A stretch of DNA of 64,000 bases from Rutpela maculata (lineage: Eukaryota > Arthropoda > Insecta > Coleoptera > Cerambycidae): contig OW386293.2 of assembly GCA_936432065.2 (NCBI GenBank), forward strand, positions 95,501,795 to 95,565,794, written 5' to 3'. The notes under the pieces are model-generated. The model made no database searches, was not told the DNA's origin, and worked only from the letters and a program-made list of their open reading frames with translations. A program made the translations under genes and the position numbers. Below, in pieces: positions 23,141 through 35,487 of this stretch. Numbering within the stretch: position 1 is the first letter of the stretch; each line of letters starts with the position of its first letter.

Positions 23141-24234
23141 TCTGAAACCAGGTGAACCGGAGGATTAAACGAGTTGACTCATGTTTTTATACGTATTTTG
23201 GGGCGCTGCAACCGAATCCGATGAGGTCAGAATTTTCTTATCAAGTCAGGATTTTGACATAACCTCAGAAAAATCTCAAAAATCATCTCAAAAATGGTCA
23301 AAAATACATGTTCAGATAAAATAAAAAAATTTAAATCAGTAAGGCATCATACCAGCACGTATTTTTGGTCATTAAAATCGAATATGTGTCAGAATGGAAT
23401 TTACACGTTAAAACGTACATTTTGATGCACGCTCAAAAAACCTGTGAAGACTAACCCAAATTACGTTTATAAGATAAATAAAGGTCGAGAAAATCTCGAC
23501 CCTCGAGAATTCGTAAAAAATCGCTTTTTATTTCTTCCTGTGATATCGTATTCGTTTTGACTCAAAAGGCTTATATAGTGGGATTCTCTTCCTTTTCTTG
23601 CCACTGTCTGGCAAGTCTCTTTTAAGCATCCAGCAGTAATCGGCCGTCATATTTACGTCCCATCTCCGAGATTTTCTGGGAAGTAATCAACATGAGAATC
23701 TAGGAAATGTAATTTTAAATTCATTATACATCCCAATTTTTAAAAGTTTTCAACCATTTCTGCTACTACACGTTTATAACACAAGCCGACAAAATCAGGT
23801 CCACCCGGAAACCAGAATATATGTTTTCAAAGGTATTGAGTGCGCTGAATCCAATCCGAGGTCCAAAACTCTCAATTGACTCTAGTTTCCGAGATATTCT
23901 AACCTAAAAGTGCAAAAACAGTGATTTTGGCCTGTATTTGAGGTTATGTAGCATCAATTTTTTTCTCTGACTCAAAAAACTACACCCATCATCTTAAAGT
24001 ATAAGCCTTGCCCTTTCAAATGCCGTTGAGTTTGCACAAATATCTATTTTTTTCGCTGAGATAACGCATTTTGAAATTTTTATGTTTGTGAATGTACCTA
24101 TACCCGAAAACCTATTACGAATACGTGTATATTACTGAACTAGCTGATGCCCGCGACTTCGTCTGCGTGGAATTGAGAACATTGACATACTAACTTATGC
24201 CTATAAAGAAGTACTACATACACACTGAGTATTC

Positions 24235-24420
24235 CTATAGTACTTCCTTGTAGACGACGTTTTTGGTCTTTCCGTTAGGTGCCAATATTACCAGGCTACT
24301 CGGTGAGCTTACTCTCGAGCAGGCTACGTAAAAGTGGCCGTGTGAGAGGCAGTCCTCCCTTAAGTCCACTCCGGCCAACTTTAGGGTTTGTCCCTGAGAC
24401 TCAACGCACTGCGCATCCAT
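24235..24420 (-). pseudogene. Helitron Pif1-like helicase, C-terminal fragment
   Basis: The frame encodes SQGQTLKLAGVDLREDC, then SHGHFYVACSRVSSPSSLVI and a terminal NVVYKEVL. These are motifs V-VI of the superfamily 1 helicase domain found at the C-terminus of Helitron Rep-Hel proteins. The stop is natural and sits about 70 bases before the Helitron 3' tip, the usual position. Everything upstream (Rep domain, helicase motifs I-IV) has been lost and replaced by tandem repeats, so the fragment cannot be functional. Confidence 0.85.
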
Positions 24421-24510
24421 GGTGCTCGAGGAAACCCACTGCGCATCTATGGTGCTCGAGGAAACCTACCGCGCATCTATAGTACTCCGGGAAATCCACT
24501 GCGCATCGTA
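24411..24510. repeat. 30-bp minisatellite in Helitron, about 3.3 units
   Basis: Unit GCGCATCTATGGTGCTCGAG plus GAAACCTACT. The same unit, about four to five copies, recurs at 49125-49250 in the second Helitron, so the array was carried by the family. Confidence 0.8.
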
Positions 24511-27029
24511 ATTTGTGTATTTTTTTGTTAGAGCGAATTAAACGAAAAAATAATTATTTCAATGGACAATAGAGCACATGGGCGGGTACGCGTCAAATTT
24601 CATTCTTAAAAACATTCCCCTCCCCGTTCACCCTTTCTTTTTGAAAACTGTCGATTACTTGTCTCCTTATTTTCTCAGAAGAGCCCATCGCTGGAATATC
24701 ACGTTTCTGACTTACGCGATTTTAGAGATACGGGTGCACTTTAAACCATCTATCACTCCTTCAAAAAGTGAACATCGAAATATCGTCTTACTCGTGTCTA
24801 ATAGATTCCAATAAAGAGTATTTCTGCCAAATTTCATGCTTCTGGGTCTAGCCGTTTCCAAAAAGCTTAAAAACCTCCCCCTCCCCGTTCACCCTTTCGA
24901 GGGTTTCTTTTTGAAAACAGTCGAATACGTGTCTCCTTATTTTCTCAGAATAGCCCATCGCTGGAATATCATGTTTCTGACTTACGCGATTTCAATAGAT
25001 ACGGGTGCGCTTTAAACCATCTACCACCCTTGTTTTCACTCCTTCAAAAAGTGAACATCGAAATTTCGTCTTACTCGTGTCCAATAGATTCCAATAAAGA
25101 GTATTTCTGTCAAATTTCACGCTTCTAGGTCTAACCGTTTCCAAAAAGCTTAAAAACCTCCCCATCTCCGTTCACTCCTTCGGGGGTTTCTTTTTGAAAA
25201 CAGTCGAATACGTGTCACCTTATTTCCTCAGAAGAGCCCATCGCTGGAATATCACGTTTCTGACTTACGCGATTTCAGAGATGCGGGTGCGCTTTAAACC
25301 ATCTACCACCCCCTTTTCATCCCTTCAAAAAGTGAAAATCGAAATTTTGTCTTACACGTATCTAATAGATTTGAACAAAAAATATTTCTTCCAAATTTCA
25401 CGCATCTTGATCTATCCGTTTCCGAAAAAGCCTAAAATTTCAACCTCCTTTTTCACCCTCTTGGTGGTCGAATTTCGAAAAATCTCTTCTTAGTGGTTGC
25501 CTACGTCATTCCAGGAACCACTATGCAAAATTTCAAGTTTCTAGACCCAGCGGTTTGAGCTGTGCGTTTATAGATCAGTCAGTCAGGGTATTCTTTCTAA
25601 AATTTCAAAATGCGATATCTCAGCGAAAAGAATAGATATTTGTGCAAACTCAACGGCATTTGAAAGGGCAAGGCTTATACTTTAAGATGATGGGTGTAGT
25701 TTTTTGAGTCAGAGGAAAAATTCGATGCTACATAACCTCAAATATAGGCCAAAATCGCTGTTTTTGCACTTTTCGGTTAGGATATCTCGGAAACCAGAGC
25801 CAATTGAGAGACTTGGACCTCGGATTCGAATTCAGCGCACCCAAGACTTTCGGAAAAGTATATTCTGGTGTCTGGGTAAAAACCTTGTCGGCCTGTGTAA
25901 TCATCACTTTTTACATTGCCCAAAAAATTTTCCACGACGCGACGTTTTTAAAACTAACCCATGCAGATTTTTCAACGTCATTCATCTTGGATTCATCCCT
26001 TAGCATATGTAACGAATAAGTATGCTTATATTCCAATAACAAAGTTAATGGTATTAAAAAAAAGAATTTATCCTGGAATAAATAAAATGGAAAATATGTG
26101 GTGAATTAGAAGTTTTAACATTTCTTTTGGGACAACAGGTAAGTTTCCCGAAAAATAGAGAAAATTTGTACAATCTAAAAATGTGATCCTCAATCCAGAA
26201 TGTAGCATTGACATTCAAGTTTCACTAGCGGAACAATCAAATGTTGGTCATACGAAGAAATTAGTTAAGACCTTGAAGAATGAAAAGGGATATTTTAATT
26301 AACTGATATTTTAATTAACTGACTAGAAACGAATAGTAGCATAAATGGTTGAAAACTTTCAAAAATTGGTACGTTTAATGAATTTAAAATTACATTTCTT
26401 GTAAATTACTTTTCCCAGAAAATCTCGGAGATTATAACGAGGAACAAGGTGAACGGTTCCACCAAGACATAAGAGAGATGAAGCGTCGCTACCAAGAAAA
26501 ATAGGACGTAAATATGATGGCAGAGTAGTGTTGGGTGCTTAAAACAGACTTGCCCCATAAAGGTAAGTAAAAGAAAAGAGCCCCACTGTTCAGGGTTTTT
26601 AAATGTAAACGAATGTGATATCACAAGAGATAATAAAGTGATTTTCTCGACTTTCATTTACCTTATAAACGTAATTTGGGCTAGTCTTCACATGTTTTTT
26701 TCAGACTGCTTCAAACTATAAACGTTTTAAGTTGTGAATACCATTCTGAAAGAAATTCGATTTTAGCGACCTAAAATACATATTCATATGATGATTTGTT
26801 CCTTTTAAGCTTTTCGTTTTGCCTATAAATGCATTTTTGACAATTTTTAGGGCATTTTCGGGTTTTATTGAGGTTTTGTATAAGTCTTGAATGATAGGTA
26901 AATTCTGACTTCAGAGTCGATTTTAGCGCCCCACAATACGGTGGTTTTCTTATGATCAGTTTAAACCTTCTTTTAAATACATTTTTAACCATTTTTGTGG
27001 TGTTTTATGACGTTCGTTAATTAATCGAA

Positions 27030-27435
27030 ATTAAACAGGCTCTAGAAGGTCTCCATTTTCCAATATACGATGGATTATAGGATGAGCCGCTATGTAGATA
27101 AATGGACAATTAATAGGTTAAGCACCCACTGGTTTTATCATAAAAGCAGTGGGTGCTTACCTATTCAAACAGATAGCATAAAACTTTTATGCTATTTCGG
27201 TGCAGCCACAGAATAATGATCTTTAACCTGATCGTTAATGATCCATCGAAATAAATCGATGTTCCCTGAAAGAATTATGAATTTATAGAAATAAATAACG
27301 TAGGTTGCAATCTGTGTTATTTATTTCTATAAATTCATAAGAGCAGAAAATAAAGCATGACTGATTATTGTCGGTAGTTTGTATGTGGTGCCATCTAGAA
27401 ATAATTTCAGCAACAGACTACGTGGTAAGCAAGCA
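27030..27435. repeat. Repeat shared with 15650-16015
   Basis: Overlaps the outer tip of the giant inverted repeat and continues past it to AACAGACTACGTGGTA. Includes a local palindrome at about 27290-27345 built on ATTTATTTCTATAAATTCATA. Confidence 0.6.
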
Positions 27436-27449
27436 AATGTTGTGTATTA

Positions 27450-27929
27450 ATATAGAAGAGTAGAAAAACGTTAAAAAAACGACATCATCTACCATTTATT
27501 TCACTTGTAGATGAGAATGTCAGTGCATTTTAATGCGTCGAAAGCATCAGTTTTTTTAACGTCGAATAAAGATTTTTTTTCCTTTAAATAAAGTATATTT
27601 CAATTGTTATATTACATTAATGCAAAAAATACTAAACTTTTTCGTTTCACAAACGTTACCTTTAGCGAGTCGTTAAAACTCTTTGTATTATAAACGTGTT
27701 TTTTAAACGTCATTACATATTTCTGAAAAAAACGTGCTTACTAAAACGTTTTGTTCCAGTATTTTCTTCTATTAGTGGTTAATAGTGCGTGAAGTAGTAG
27801 TAACCTATTTTAAACGTTGAAATTTTCAACCAAATGCAACGTTGAAAATTTCAACGTAAAACGTTTAACCAACGACTACGATGTTTTAAAAACGTTTATT
27901 AAACGTACGTGTGCCCATTGCGTTGGGAT
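27450..27929. mobile_element. Element end with AACGTT iterons
   Basis: Right tip, read inward, is ATCCCAACGCAATGGGCAC. It is preceded by at least 14 copies of AAACGTT/AACGTTT-like motifs between 27465 and 27910, including the palindrome GTTGAAATTTTCAAC. No left tip was recognised, so this may be a truncated element. Same design as the elements at 6521 and 15191. Confidence 0.5.
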
Positions 27930-29300
27930 TGAAATTTGAACAGTAAGTCACTTTGTTAGCTAAGAGAAAAACCTTTGCTAAAATTCGTCCAGTAAATATA
28001 AAAGTTATAATTTTTTTTAATTAAGAAAATACTCCACCTCACCGGGAGCACAGCCATCACGACCCGGAAAATATAAAGTATTATTCGGGACGTTAAAATG
28101 AACATCTCCATGCATAAATTTTCAAAAATCTCTTATGTATTTCTGCTAACTTAAATAATGTCTGATTTTACTGTGGTAATGGCAAATACTTACAGAATCT
28201 GCGCAACTTAGCACAACTTTGGACGCTAATTACTGGTTGAAATATGCATCTCGCGATAAAATTTGATACAACTTGTTTAGTAGAGAATTTTATAAGCTTT
28301 AATTTTGTACATAACCATTTTTGCCGTAAATCCAACAAAAAAACCGAAAATCGCGAAAAGCTGCGGTCCGGGCCTCGTTCAAGAGGGATAATTTAAGGAC
28401 TTCTCACTGACAACTAGATGAAACAAACATTTTGTTTAAATTATTTCTGCTCTAAAATACCTGGATCCTGGTCTATAACTGTTGTTTGTATATTTTACCG
28501 TCTATAAAAAAATAGATAATCTTATAAACTGCTGTAAATGGTAAGACATCGACGCCGTTACGATATGTGCGAAGTAGCAACACAACACACAGGTGGCCAA
28601 TCAAAGGGGCGGCTGTTGATTGTCGTTCCTAGGAGCACCAAACATGTCAGCAGATACCGCAAATTTAAGATAAAAATAAATAAATAATATCATTGCCATG
28701 AATTTTTTTTGAGTTGCTATTATTATTTATTTTGTTAGCATCTCGCAATATATCGGCATAACTCTTCTTTATCAATCCTCTAAACAAGGTTGTTTCCCTA
28801 AGAATCTTGGATGCCGCTACTGCCGCCATAGGTAAAATATTTCATGTACTTCAACAGCACACCCATATTTTAAAGATCGTGTATTGTAAACAGAGAATTT
28901 TATCATGACTAGTAACATTAACAGAGCACTTATTTCAATAAGCAAAAGCAACTCAACCTCATTTAACTTCGAAGAGCACCAAGTGACTTAAAATGAGTAC
29001 ATTAAAGGATACTTCCCTTTGGTTAATAGAGGGAAGTAAAAATAATTTATCTTCATCTTTTGCGACTTTAATCGTTGTTATTCAAATATTTCCAACAATG
29101 CTGGTTACAGTGGCAACAGGCAAAACTAAATATTATAAAAAAAAAACTGTCCGTGGTCCTCCATGAGCCAAAGAAAACTATCAGCTGTAGCTACCATATC
29201 CACACCAATTAATAAAAAATCATACACATTGTCAAATAAACTAAATATCATCAATCAAACATCACATTATGGCTCCGTTGGTCTGATTTTACTTAAATTT
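27930..29300. other. No gene seen
   Basis: AT-rich sequence with no ORF over 60 codons and no clear element ends. Confidence 0.4.
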
Positions 29301-29309
29301 TACGTCATT

Positions 29310-29366
29310 TTTCAGATCAAAGTAACGTAACGTCTGATTAAAAATGACGTCAATCCGCTACCCGCA
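29310..29366. mobile_element. GACGT-iteron element end fragment
   Basis: TTACGTCATTTTTC, AACGTAACGTCTG and the terminal AAAATGACGTCAATCCGC match the left end of the 15191-16151 element in inverse orientation. Confidence 0.45.
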
Positions 29367-29699
29367 TTATTGATGTTGAATCTAGCCGTAATTACCTTTG
29401 TCCATCGAATCATTACTCCTTGAAATACAAATTCTGAGTAGTTGTTAAACAGTAGTTGTGATAGAAATGTATATCTTTTTCATCGATATTCATTTCTTTT
29501 TTAAAACATGCATTAATTTATTATGTTAGCCTTGTCAAATGCCTTTTCTTGAGCATTAAACATGTAAATGGACATCCTCTAAAACATTGGTCTGATGTCA
29601 CCATGGAGGCGAAGGGAAAGTACTTTGGTGAGGCCGTGTGTAGGCAATCGAGACATATGGCATGATTCTGTCAGACGTGCTATACAGCAAAGAGAAACC

Positions 29700-32600
29700 A
29701 ACTCGATGAAATAAATAATTTTCTGATTAATGTAACAACAAATTTGTCGCCATCAACATCATTTTTAAATTATTACAGAAATAACCCCCTTAACAACAAT
29801 AATTTTAAATTCCAAACAGTAAACATGAATACAGCTTTAAAATTAATTAACGATGTTCCTACTAATGCTATTGGTTGTGATGGTGTTAATACCAAACTTC
29901 TGATGTTGTGTTGTCCTCATACTATTCCACATGTTACCCATGCATATAGTTAATATTTGCTTGACAGAAAATGTTTTCCCCACTTTATGGAAAAGTCCAT
30001 TAGTAACAGTGTTGCCAAAAAATCAAATCCTGTAGAATTTAAAGATCTCCGTGGTATAAGCATACCACCATACCAGCAACTTTATCTAAAGTTGTTGAAA
30101 AAATCATGGGCCAGCAATTAAGAGAATATTTAGTATTATACAATTTACTACCCATGATTCAATCCGGTTTTAGGCCTGGCTACATCTGTACCACAGCTCT
30201 CTTGTATGTAATGGATGATATTATTTCGGCCTCTGACAAAGGGAACTGTACTGTTTTAGTTCTATTGGACTTCAGTAGAGCTTTCGATACACTTAATTAT
30301 GAGATGTTATTATGTATTCCAAAATTTATCGACTCTCTGAAAATACAATAGAGCTATTTGCAAACTACTCACAGAACAGAAAGCAGAAAGTATATTTAGA
30401 TGGCCCAACTTCAGAAGCTGCCACCTTAAAAGTTGGAGTACCGCAGGGGTCAATTCTTGATCCCCTACTGTTCACCATCAGTATACCAGTCATTTTATTA
30501 ACTGTTTAAAATATTGTGAATAGGGATTGCAATTTACCGGAAGTTTTAATAACCGGTAAATCGGTAAATAAAAATGGAAATAACCGGTTAACCGGTATTT
30601 ACCGGTAATTTTTAGAATGAATGATTAGGGTGGCGAAAATGGCAATTATCTTTTTCCATGTACAAAATTATCTAAATTTGACAAAAAAAAATTTTTCCCA
30701 CGACTATTAAATAATGTACTTACTCATTATGTATGTGTTTCCTCAAGGATAATGCTATCCATTATTCCCTGCAGTGAATAATGATTTCAGTATTCAGTAG
30801 TGAATAATAAGGACAGTCAGTTGTTTATAAGAAATCACGGGCAGGTATTTTTTCAATTCGAGTGCAATCTCGCAACTTTTTAGTAGAATTTATGGCTAGT
30901 TTCTTAAATATAATTATTCGTTAACTGTCATAGCTACAATTGTGTGAACAATTTTACTGTTATTATCAAATTTATGAATAGATAACTATTTAGCGTTTCA
31001 GAAACAAACCCTCTTTTATCACACAATTTCGTTTTTAAATTTGATTGAGTAGGCCGTTATGTGTCAAGTTAAATTTAAACGTCAACGTTATTTACAATAA
31101 TTTTACATATTACTTTAATTAATTTCTTCAGTAAACAATTTAACAAAAATATCTAATAGTCGTGGACAATGTATAGTATTTTACTCGCATATAATGGCTA
31201 CTCTGGTGATTTACGACATTCGCCTACGGCTCGTGTCTTAAACTTCACCCTCGTGAATAATATGTTCGTTGAATAATATACTATTATATACGTATATTTA
31301 ATATAATGAACAAACCAAAGGTTTTTTATCAAAAGGAAAAAATACAAATGAAATAAATTTAAATAAATAATTATTCTGTAAATAACAAAAATATCAACTT
31401 AAATAACAAAAATTATAAACATAAATTCAAATAGGGCATTTACTGAATACCTAATCTAAAAATACAATATTTTTTAAAAACGGCCTGTTAAAAGGGTTAA
31501 TTTTTCAAAGCTATATCTGTTAGTCATTTGATATTTGTGCATAGAATACCACCAGCTGAAGATGTCCTTCCTCAATCGATATTGGTGGGTCGATAAGTTA
31601 ATAAGAATTGGTAATAACATACTTCTAAATGTATTCTACGGATATTTGCGGCAGTGAAATATTCAATTTCCTATCGCACAATATTGTCAATGTCTCTCTT
31701 GTATTTTTTAGAGCTTGGTGTCTGGGTTTTACTTTTTATAATATTATTTATTTATTGTTAAAAGTGCTCAGTGTTGGGACAGTCACTCTGTATTTAGTGA
31801 ATACTAGTCACTGACATAAATAGAAACGTTGAATACGTGACATATCGTAAGTTTAGAATTTACCGAAATAACCGGTAAAAAATTAAAATAACCGGTAATT
31901 ATCATCATGTGTTTTTTGTCCTAATAACCGGTTAACCGGTTAACCGGTTAACCGGTATTGCAATCCCTAATTGTGAAACTCATTTATATGCTGACGATTC
32001 CCAGCTGTATTACTCCTTTCCTCCTCCAGAGGTTGACAGCCTGTACCCGCATAAACGAAGACATTATAATTTGCCAAGGAAGCTAAGAATCACTGTCTTA
32101 TTATCAACAGGGAAATCAAATGTTATGGTTTTCGGACCAAGACATCATAAAGAGAGAATTAAAAACAAATTAAATACCATAGAAAATACTCAACTGGTAA
32201 AGACTGATGGCGCAAAAAGTCTAGGTGTGATTTTGGACAGTGAGATTAGATTCATTTACCATATTAATAAAGTATCACAAAAGGCATACTCAAATATTAA
32301 AATAACATATGCCAGCGGTACTATCTATCTCAAAAAACTAAAATCATGTTATGCGAGTCTTTGGTTCTATCGTTGTTTAATTTACAGTTCTTGTTTAAAT
32401 TATTTGTATGTACATCAAATACAAAAGGTTCCAAACCCTTGTCTCCGTCTAATATATGGTATACGAAGGTGTCAAAGAATTTCACGCAAATTAAAAGAAG
32501 TTAAATAGCTTAATATGCAAAATAGAAGACAGCTTCACTCAGCAACTTTATATCACCATATCTGTATAAAGAAAACTTAGAACGGATGTTAATATATAAG

Positions 32601-33062
32601 GATTATTAATGCCGTCAATGCATTAACTTGAACTTTTCAAACGGTCTTAGAGCTATCAAATCTGCAAAGTTTATAATGCCCTCGAAAATGATTTAAAACA
32701 AACGAACATCCATCAATTTAAGACAAGATATAAAAAAACACTACTTAGTCGCCAAATTTAAATAAATATTTATGCTTCTTTTTATAATATATACCATGTT
32801 AGAATATATTTAGTTTTTACATTAATTGTGCTATTCATTATTTTATATGTATAATCGCCACTATGCATTATACATTTATTGAAATTGTGTTAGTTTCTGG
32901 TTAAGTGGAAGAAGAGTTACCACATATTCTTCATGTGGAAAACTGAACTTCACCATTTATTTTCGTAAAATCTTGAAAAGAAAAGAATATCATGTAACTA
33001 TTGTATATTCCCTTACGAAAATAATAAAGAAGTTTAATATTATTATTTTTATTATTATTATT
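29700..33062 (+). pseudogene. Non-LTR retrotransposon reverse transcriptase (CR1/Jockey-like), split
   Basis: Decayed ORF2. The pre-RT and finger region is at 29700-29945 (FLINVTTNLSPSTSFLNYY, then AIGCDGVN). The palm follows at 30106-30475: LLPMIQSGFRPGYICTTALL, LLDFSRAFDTLN (first catalytic Asp) and GVPQGSILDPLLF. The catalytic YADD lies at 31986-31997 and the thumb at 32071-32508 (AKSLGVILDSEI). Stops and frame changes occur between these blocks. A 1.45-kb hAT-like element sits between GVPQGS and YADD. The 3' end is an (ATT)n tail at about 33030-33062. Endonuclease and ORF1 are not seen. Confidence 0.85.
30521..31969. mobile_element. hAT-like element, 1449 bp, perfect 8-bp duplication
   Basis: Tips TAGGGATTGCAAT and ATTGCAATCCCTA. 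ATTGTGAA is repeated exactly at 30513-30520 and 31970-31977. The subterminal regions are arrays of AACCGGTTAACCGG-type iterons (30548-30612 and 31860-31958). The interior is AT-rich and non-coding. Removing one duplication and the element puts the two RT halves in a single frame, so it landed in an RT that was still open here. Confidence 0.9.
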
Positions 33063-33074
33063 AATTAATACATG

Positions 33075-34620
33075 GATCACAAAATGTCTGTCAACAAGAT
33101 GTTGTAAATAAGAGGATACGCTCTGTTTTAATAAAACAATATATTTCCTTTAAACACAAGGAGATATCTTTCCGAATCCTGTCATAGGCCAAGTGCGCTA
33201 TGAAATCGATTACCATTTAAATTTTTTGATAAAGCTAGCATATCCTCTGAGAATTCCTCCCGAACACACAAAGAATTGGTCATCCAGTTCACCAACTCGC
33301 AACGTCGTAACTTCCAAGATTATTAATTCTTTGTACCTTCATAATGGTGTTTAGAGAATAATTTTTGGAGTTTAAGTCATCAACATAAAATTTCCTTGTT
33401 ATTACTGTCAAAATTCCTGGATCTTCAGCTATTTCTTTGACATTTAAATTTTTTATGAACTGAGCACAAACAAAGCTCAGGCTCAAGGCTGAACATGTGG
33501 CTCCAAATATAATAACATTCATTTGATATACGTCTGGTCGTTTTTCAAAATCTAGCTCTCGCTAGACAAAACGTTGTGAGTTTCTCTCTTCTTTTTTAAT
33601 TCTAACTCGATAAAACATTTCTCTTGTATCATCTCAGAAGGCAATTCGTCTGTCTAAATTTCCACAATATAGCAACCAAAGATTGTAGTAAGTCTGGTCC
33701 TGACAATAGATTATTATTCAAGCTTTCATCATTAGACTTTACTGCAACATCAAATACTAGCTTAATTTTGACAGGTGTATTGGGGTTTTCTACAGCAAAA
33801 TGTGGTAGATACCTCGTCCTAGATCCCTCAATTGAAGCTTCACTATTCACTTCACTTCAGTATTTATATAATTTTCTTTTCTTTTACTTTTTCTTTCCAT
33901 ATATTTCAATCTTTGAAGAGCTTTAGGCTTGCTTTCAGGAAGTTGAATGTTTTCACGTTTCCATAATAGGCCTATTTCAAATCTTCCACCAATTATTTTT
34001 GCTTATTTATTTATGATTTCTGTTGCTCTTATTTCTTCTGAGTTGAAAACATTTGTATTTGACATAACAACTCTGAAGGATTCAGTACAAAATGACGATT
34101 TCTTGAAGTTTCTCACCAGCATTAGAAATACTATTACAAGTATGAGCTTCAGAACAATAATTATTTTCCAATGTAGAGCTTGGTTCATGCAGTGACCATC
34201 CCAATTTACATTTTGTTATTATAGGCAAATTATATAATCCACTGCGAGTGTCTCTTGCATCAATCAAATTTCTGTTGTCTTGTCCAGTCAGAATTAGTGG
34301 CTTTTCAGTATTGACATTTTCTGCTGGATTGTTCTTAAGGAGAGGAAACTGCTGCCAATCGCTTGAATTGTTTGTGATAGAGATAGTAACGATACATTTT
34401 TTACTAAAATGAAATTCCTAAGTTCTTCCCTGGTAGTGGATATTTTTACATCTAGACGAAGATAATTTTCTTCTTTGGAAACAACATTGTTTGTCCATTG
34501 CAAACATAAATCTTCTTTAGTTCCCGATAGCCCTAATTTATTAACAACCGTCCCGTCAATTAAGTTAGTGTAAAGGCTTCATCGCAAAGTGCTATTATTC
34601 GCATATTTTCATGTGGTTGA
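33075..34620 (-). pseudogene. BEL/Pao retrotransposon pol remnant (protease and RT)
   Basis: Read from high to low coordinates. A protease-like domain is at about 34620-34290 (GTVVNKLGLSG, LCLQWTNNVV); its catalytic DTG/DSG has become CDEA. A linker follows with DARDTRSGLYNLPI and KCKLGWSLHEPS. The RT start is at 33850-33629 (YLPHFAVENPN, LLSGPDLLQSL). The RT core is at 33522-33289, with the catalytic motif FYVDDL at about 33390 and a later ASW. Several frameshifts and stops separate the blocks. RNase H, integrase and LTRs are absent; the 3' side is cut by the non-LTR tail at 33062. Confidence 0.8.
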
Positions 34621-35014
34621 TATAATTTTATCGGTATCATCCGTAATAGAATTGTTTTGTTTCGATGCTGAATGGCACACCGTTTCCATTTGTATTTATT
34701 ATTTTCCTACAGATCGTCAATTGTTTCTTTTTTGTCTTCATTTCTTGGTTCAATATCTTTATGGAGAAGCGGATGGTGAAAGAATTTGCAACAGTTTACA
34801 CCACGTGCCTTCTTTATTATATTTAAATTTTTAATGGCTTTTCTTTAAACATGAAAAAAAAATTCTTCTCAGTTACAGTTTTTCATCTTTCGCCAGCCTG
34901 TTGAGATTTCATTTTTGGGCAGTACTGGTTATAGACGGAGAGCTGGCGTCGGTTTTCAAGTGTCTACATAAGGTAAAATTTTGTTGGGGATAGCTGTGCA
35001 CATGTCCCTTATTT

Positions 35015-35487
35015 GAAAAAAAATATTTTGAGGTTTCTGGTTCCTGTACATAAACTAAATCACATTTTTTTTTCATCCCCTTTAATAAGGAGGTGGGGGT
35101 GGCTAATGCCAAAAATTTTTTTGAGACCTTAGCTTCTCTTGTATATACTAAATACCAATTTCATGGACTCTTACCTGCTTGATTTACCCATTTACCCCAA
35201 ATTTACCCCAATTTACCCCCCATCCCTTCGACGGAACAAGATGAAAATATAATCTAGTTCTAGATCTCGTTAAAGTACATATGTGTACCAAATTTCAAGT
35301 CAATATCTTAAACGGTTCCAGAGTAAACGTGCGCACAAAAAAAAGTTAGACAGACAGACCGACAGACAGAAAATTTTTTTTCGCTCAAACTTAAAATCTC
35401 GACGTTTCATGACATTTTAAGCCTATTTGGACAATACAAATTTTTAAAATTTTTTTTGTCGTTACTATACTTCCACTGGACGTGGAA
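35015..35487 (-). mobile_element. Helentron/HINE-like copy 4, 3' truncated
   Basis: Reverse copy running from the AAAAATATTTTGAGGTTTC block to the 5' hairpin (TTCCACTGGACGTGGAA). The extreme 5' bases are altered. The terminal about 200 bases of the 3' half are missing. Confidence 0.75.

Larger units (their letters stand above)
24140..25600 (-). mobile_element. Helitron with helicase remnant
   Basis: On the minus strand the 3' end is GCATCAGCTAG at 24140 followed by T, preceded by the CGCG hairpin of ACGAAGTCGCGGG. Upstream of that end is the last part of a Pif1-like helicase (24235-24420). The 5' region ends near 25600 with AGAATACCCTGACTGACTG. A 282-bp module is repeated about three times (24616, 24876, 25158). 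It lies exactly between the two arms of the giant inverted repeat. Confidence 0.8.
21598..27160. mobile_element. Giant inverted-repeat (foldback-like) element, about 5.6 kb
   Basis: The left arm (about 21598-24085) and right arm (about 25605-27160) match in inverse order throughout. Shared blocks include the tip ATAAAACCAGTGGGTGCTTA, CCATTTATCTACAT, a 3'-most GACTAACCCAAATTACG, CTCCGAGATTTTCTGGGAAG and AACTACACCCATCATCTTA. The arms carry tandem units of about 145 bp that include TTTTGGGGCGCTGAAACCG. The left arm is expanded by a MITE, a SINE and a hAT-like insert, and a Helitron sits at the centre. The right arm has its own insertion at about 25984-26330. No transposase is present. The minus frame 26406-26657 lies in the arm and has no recognised domain. 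Confidence 0.75.
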
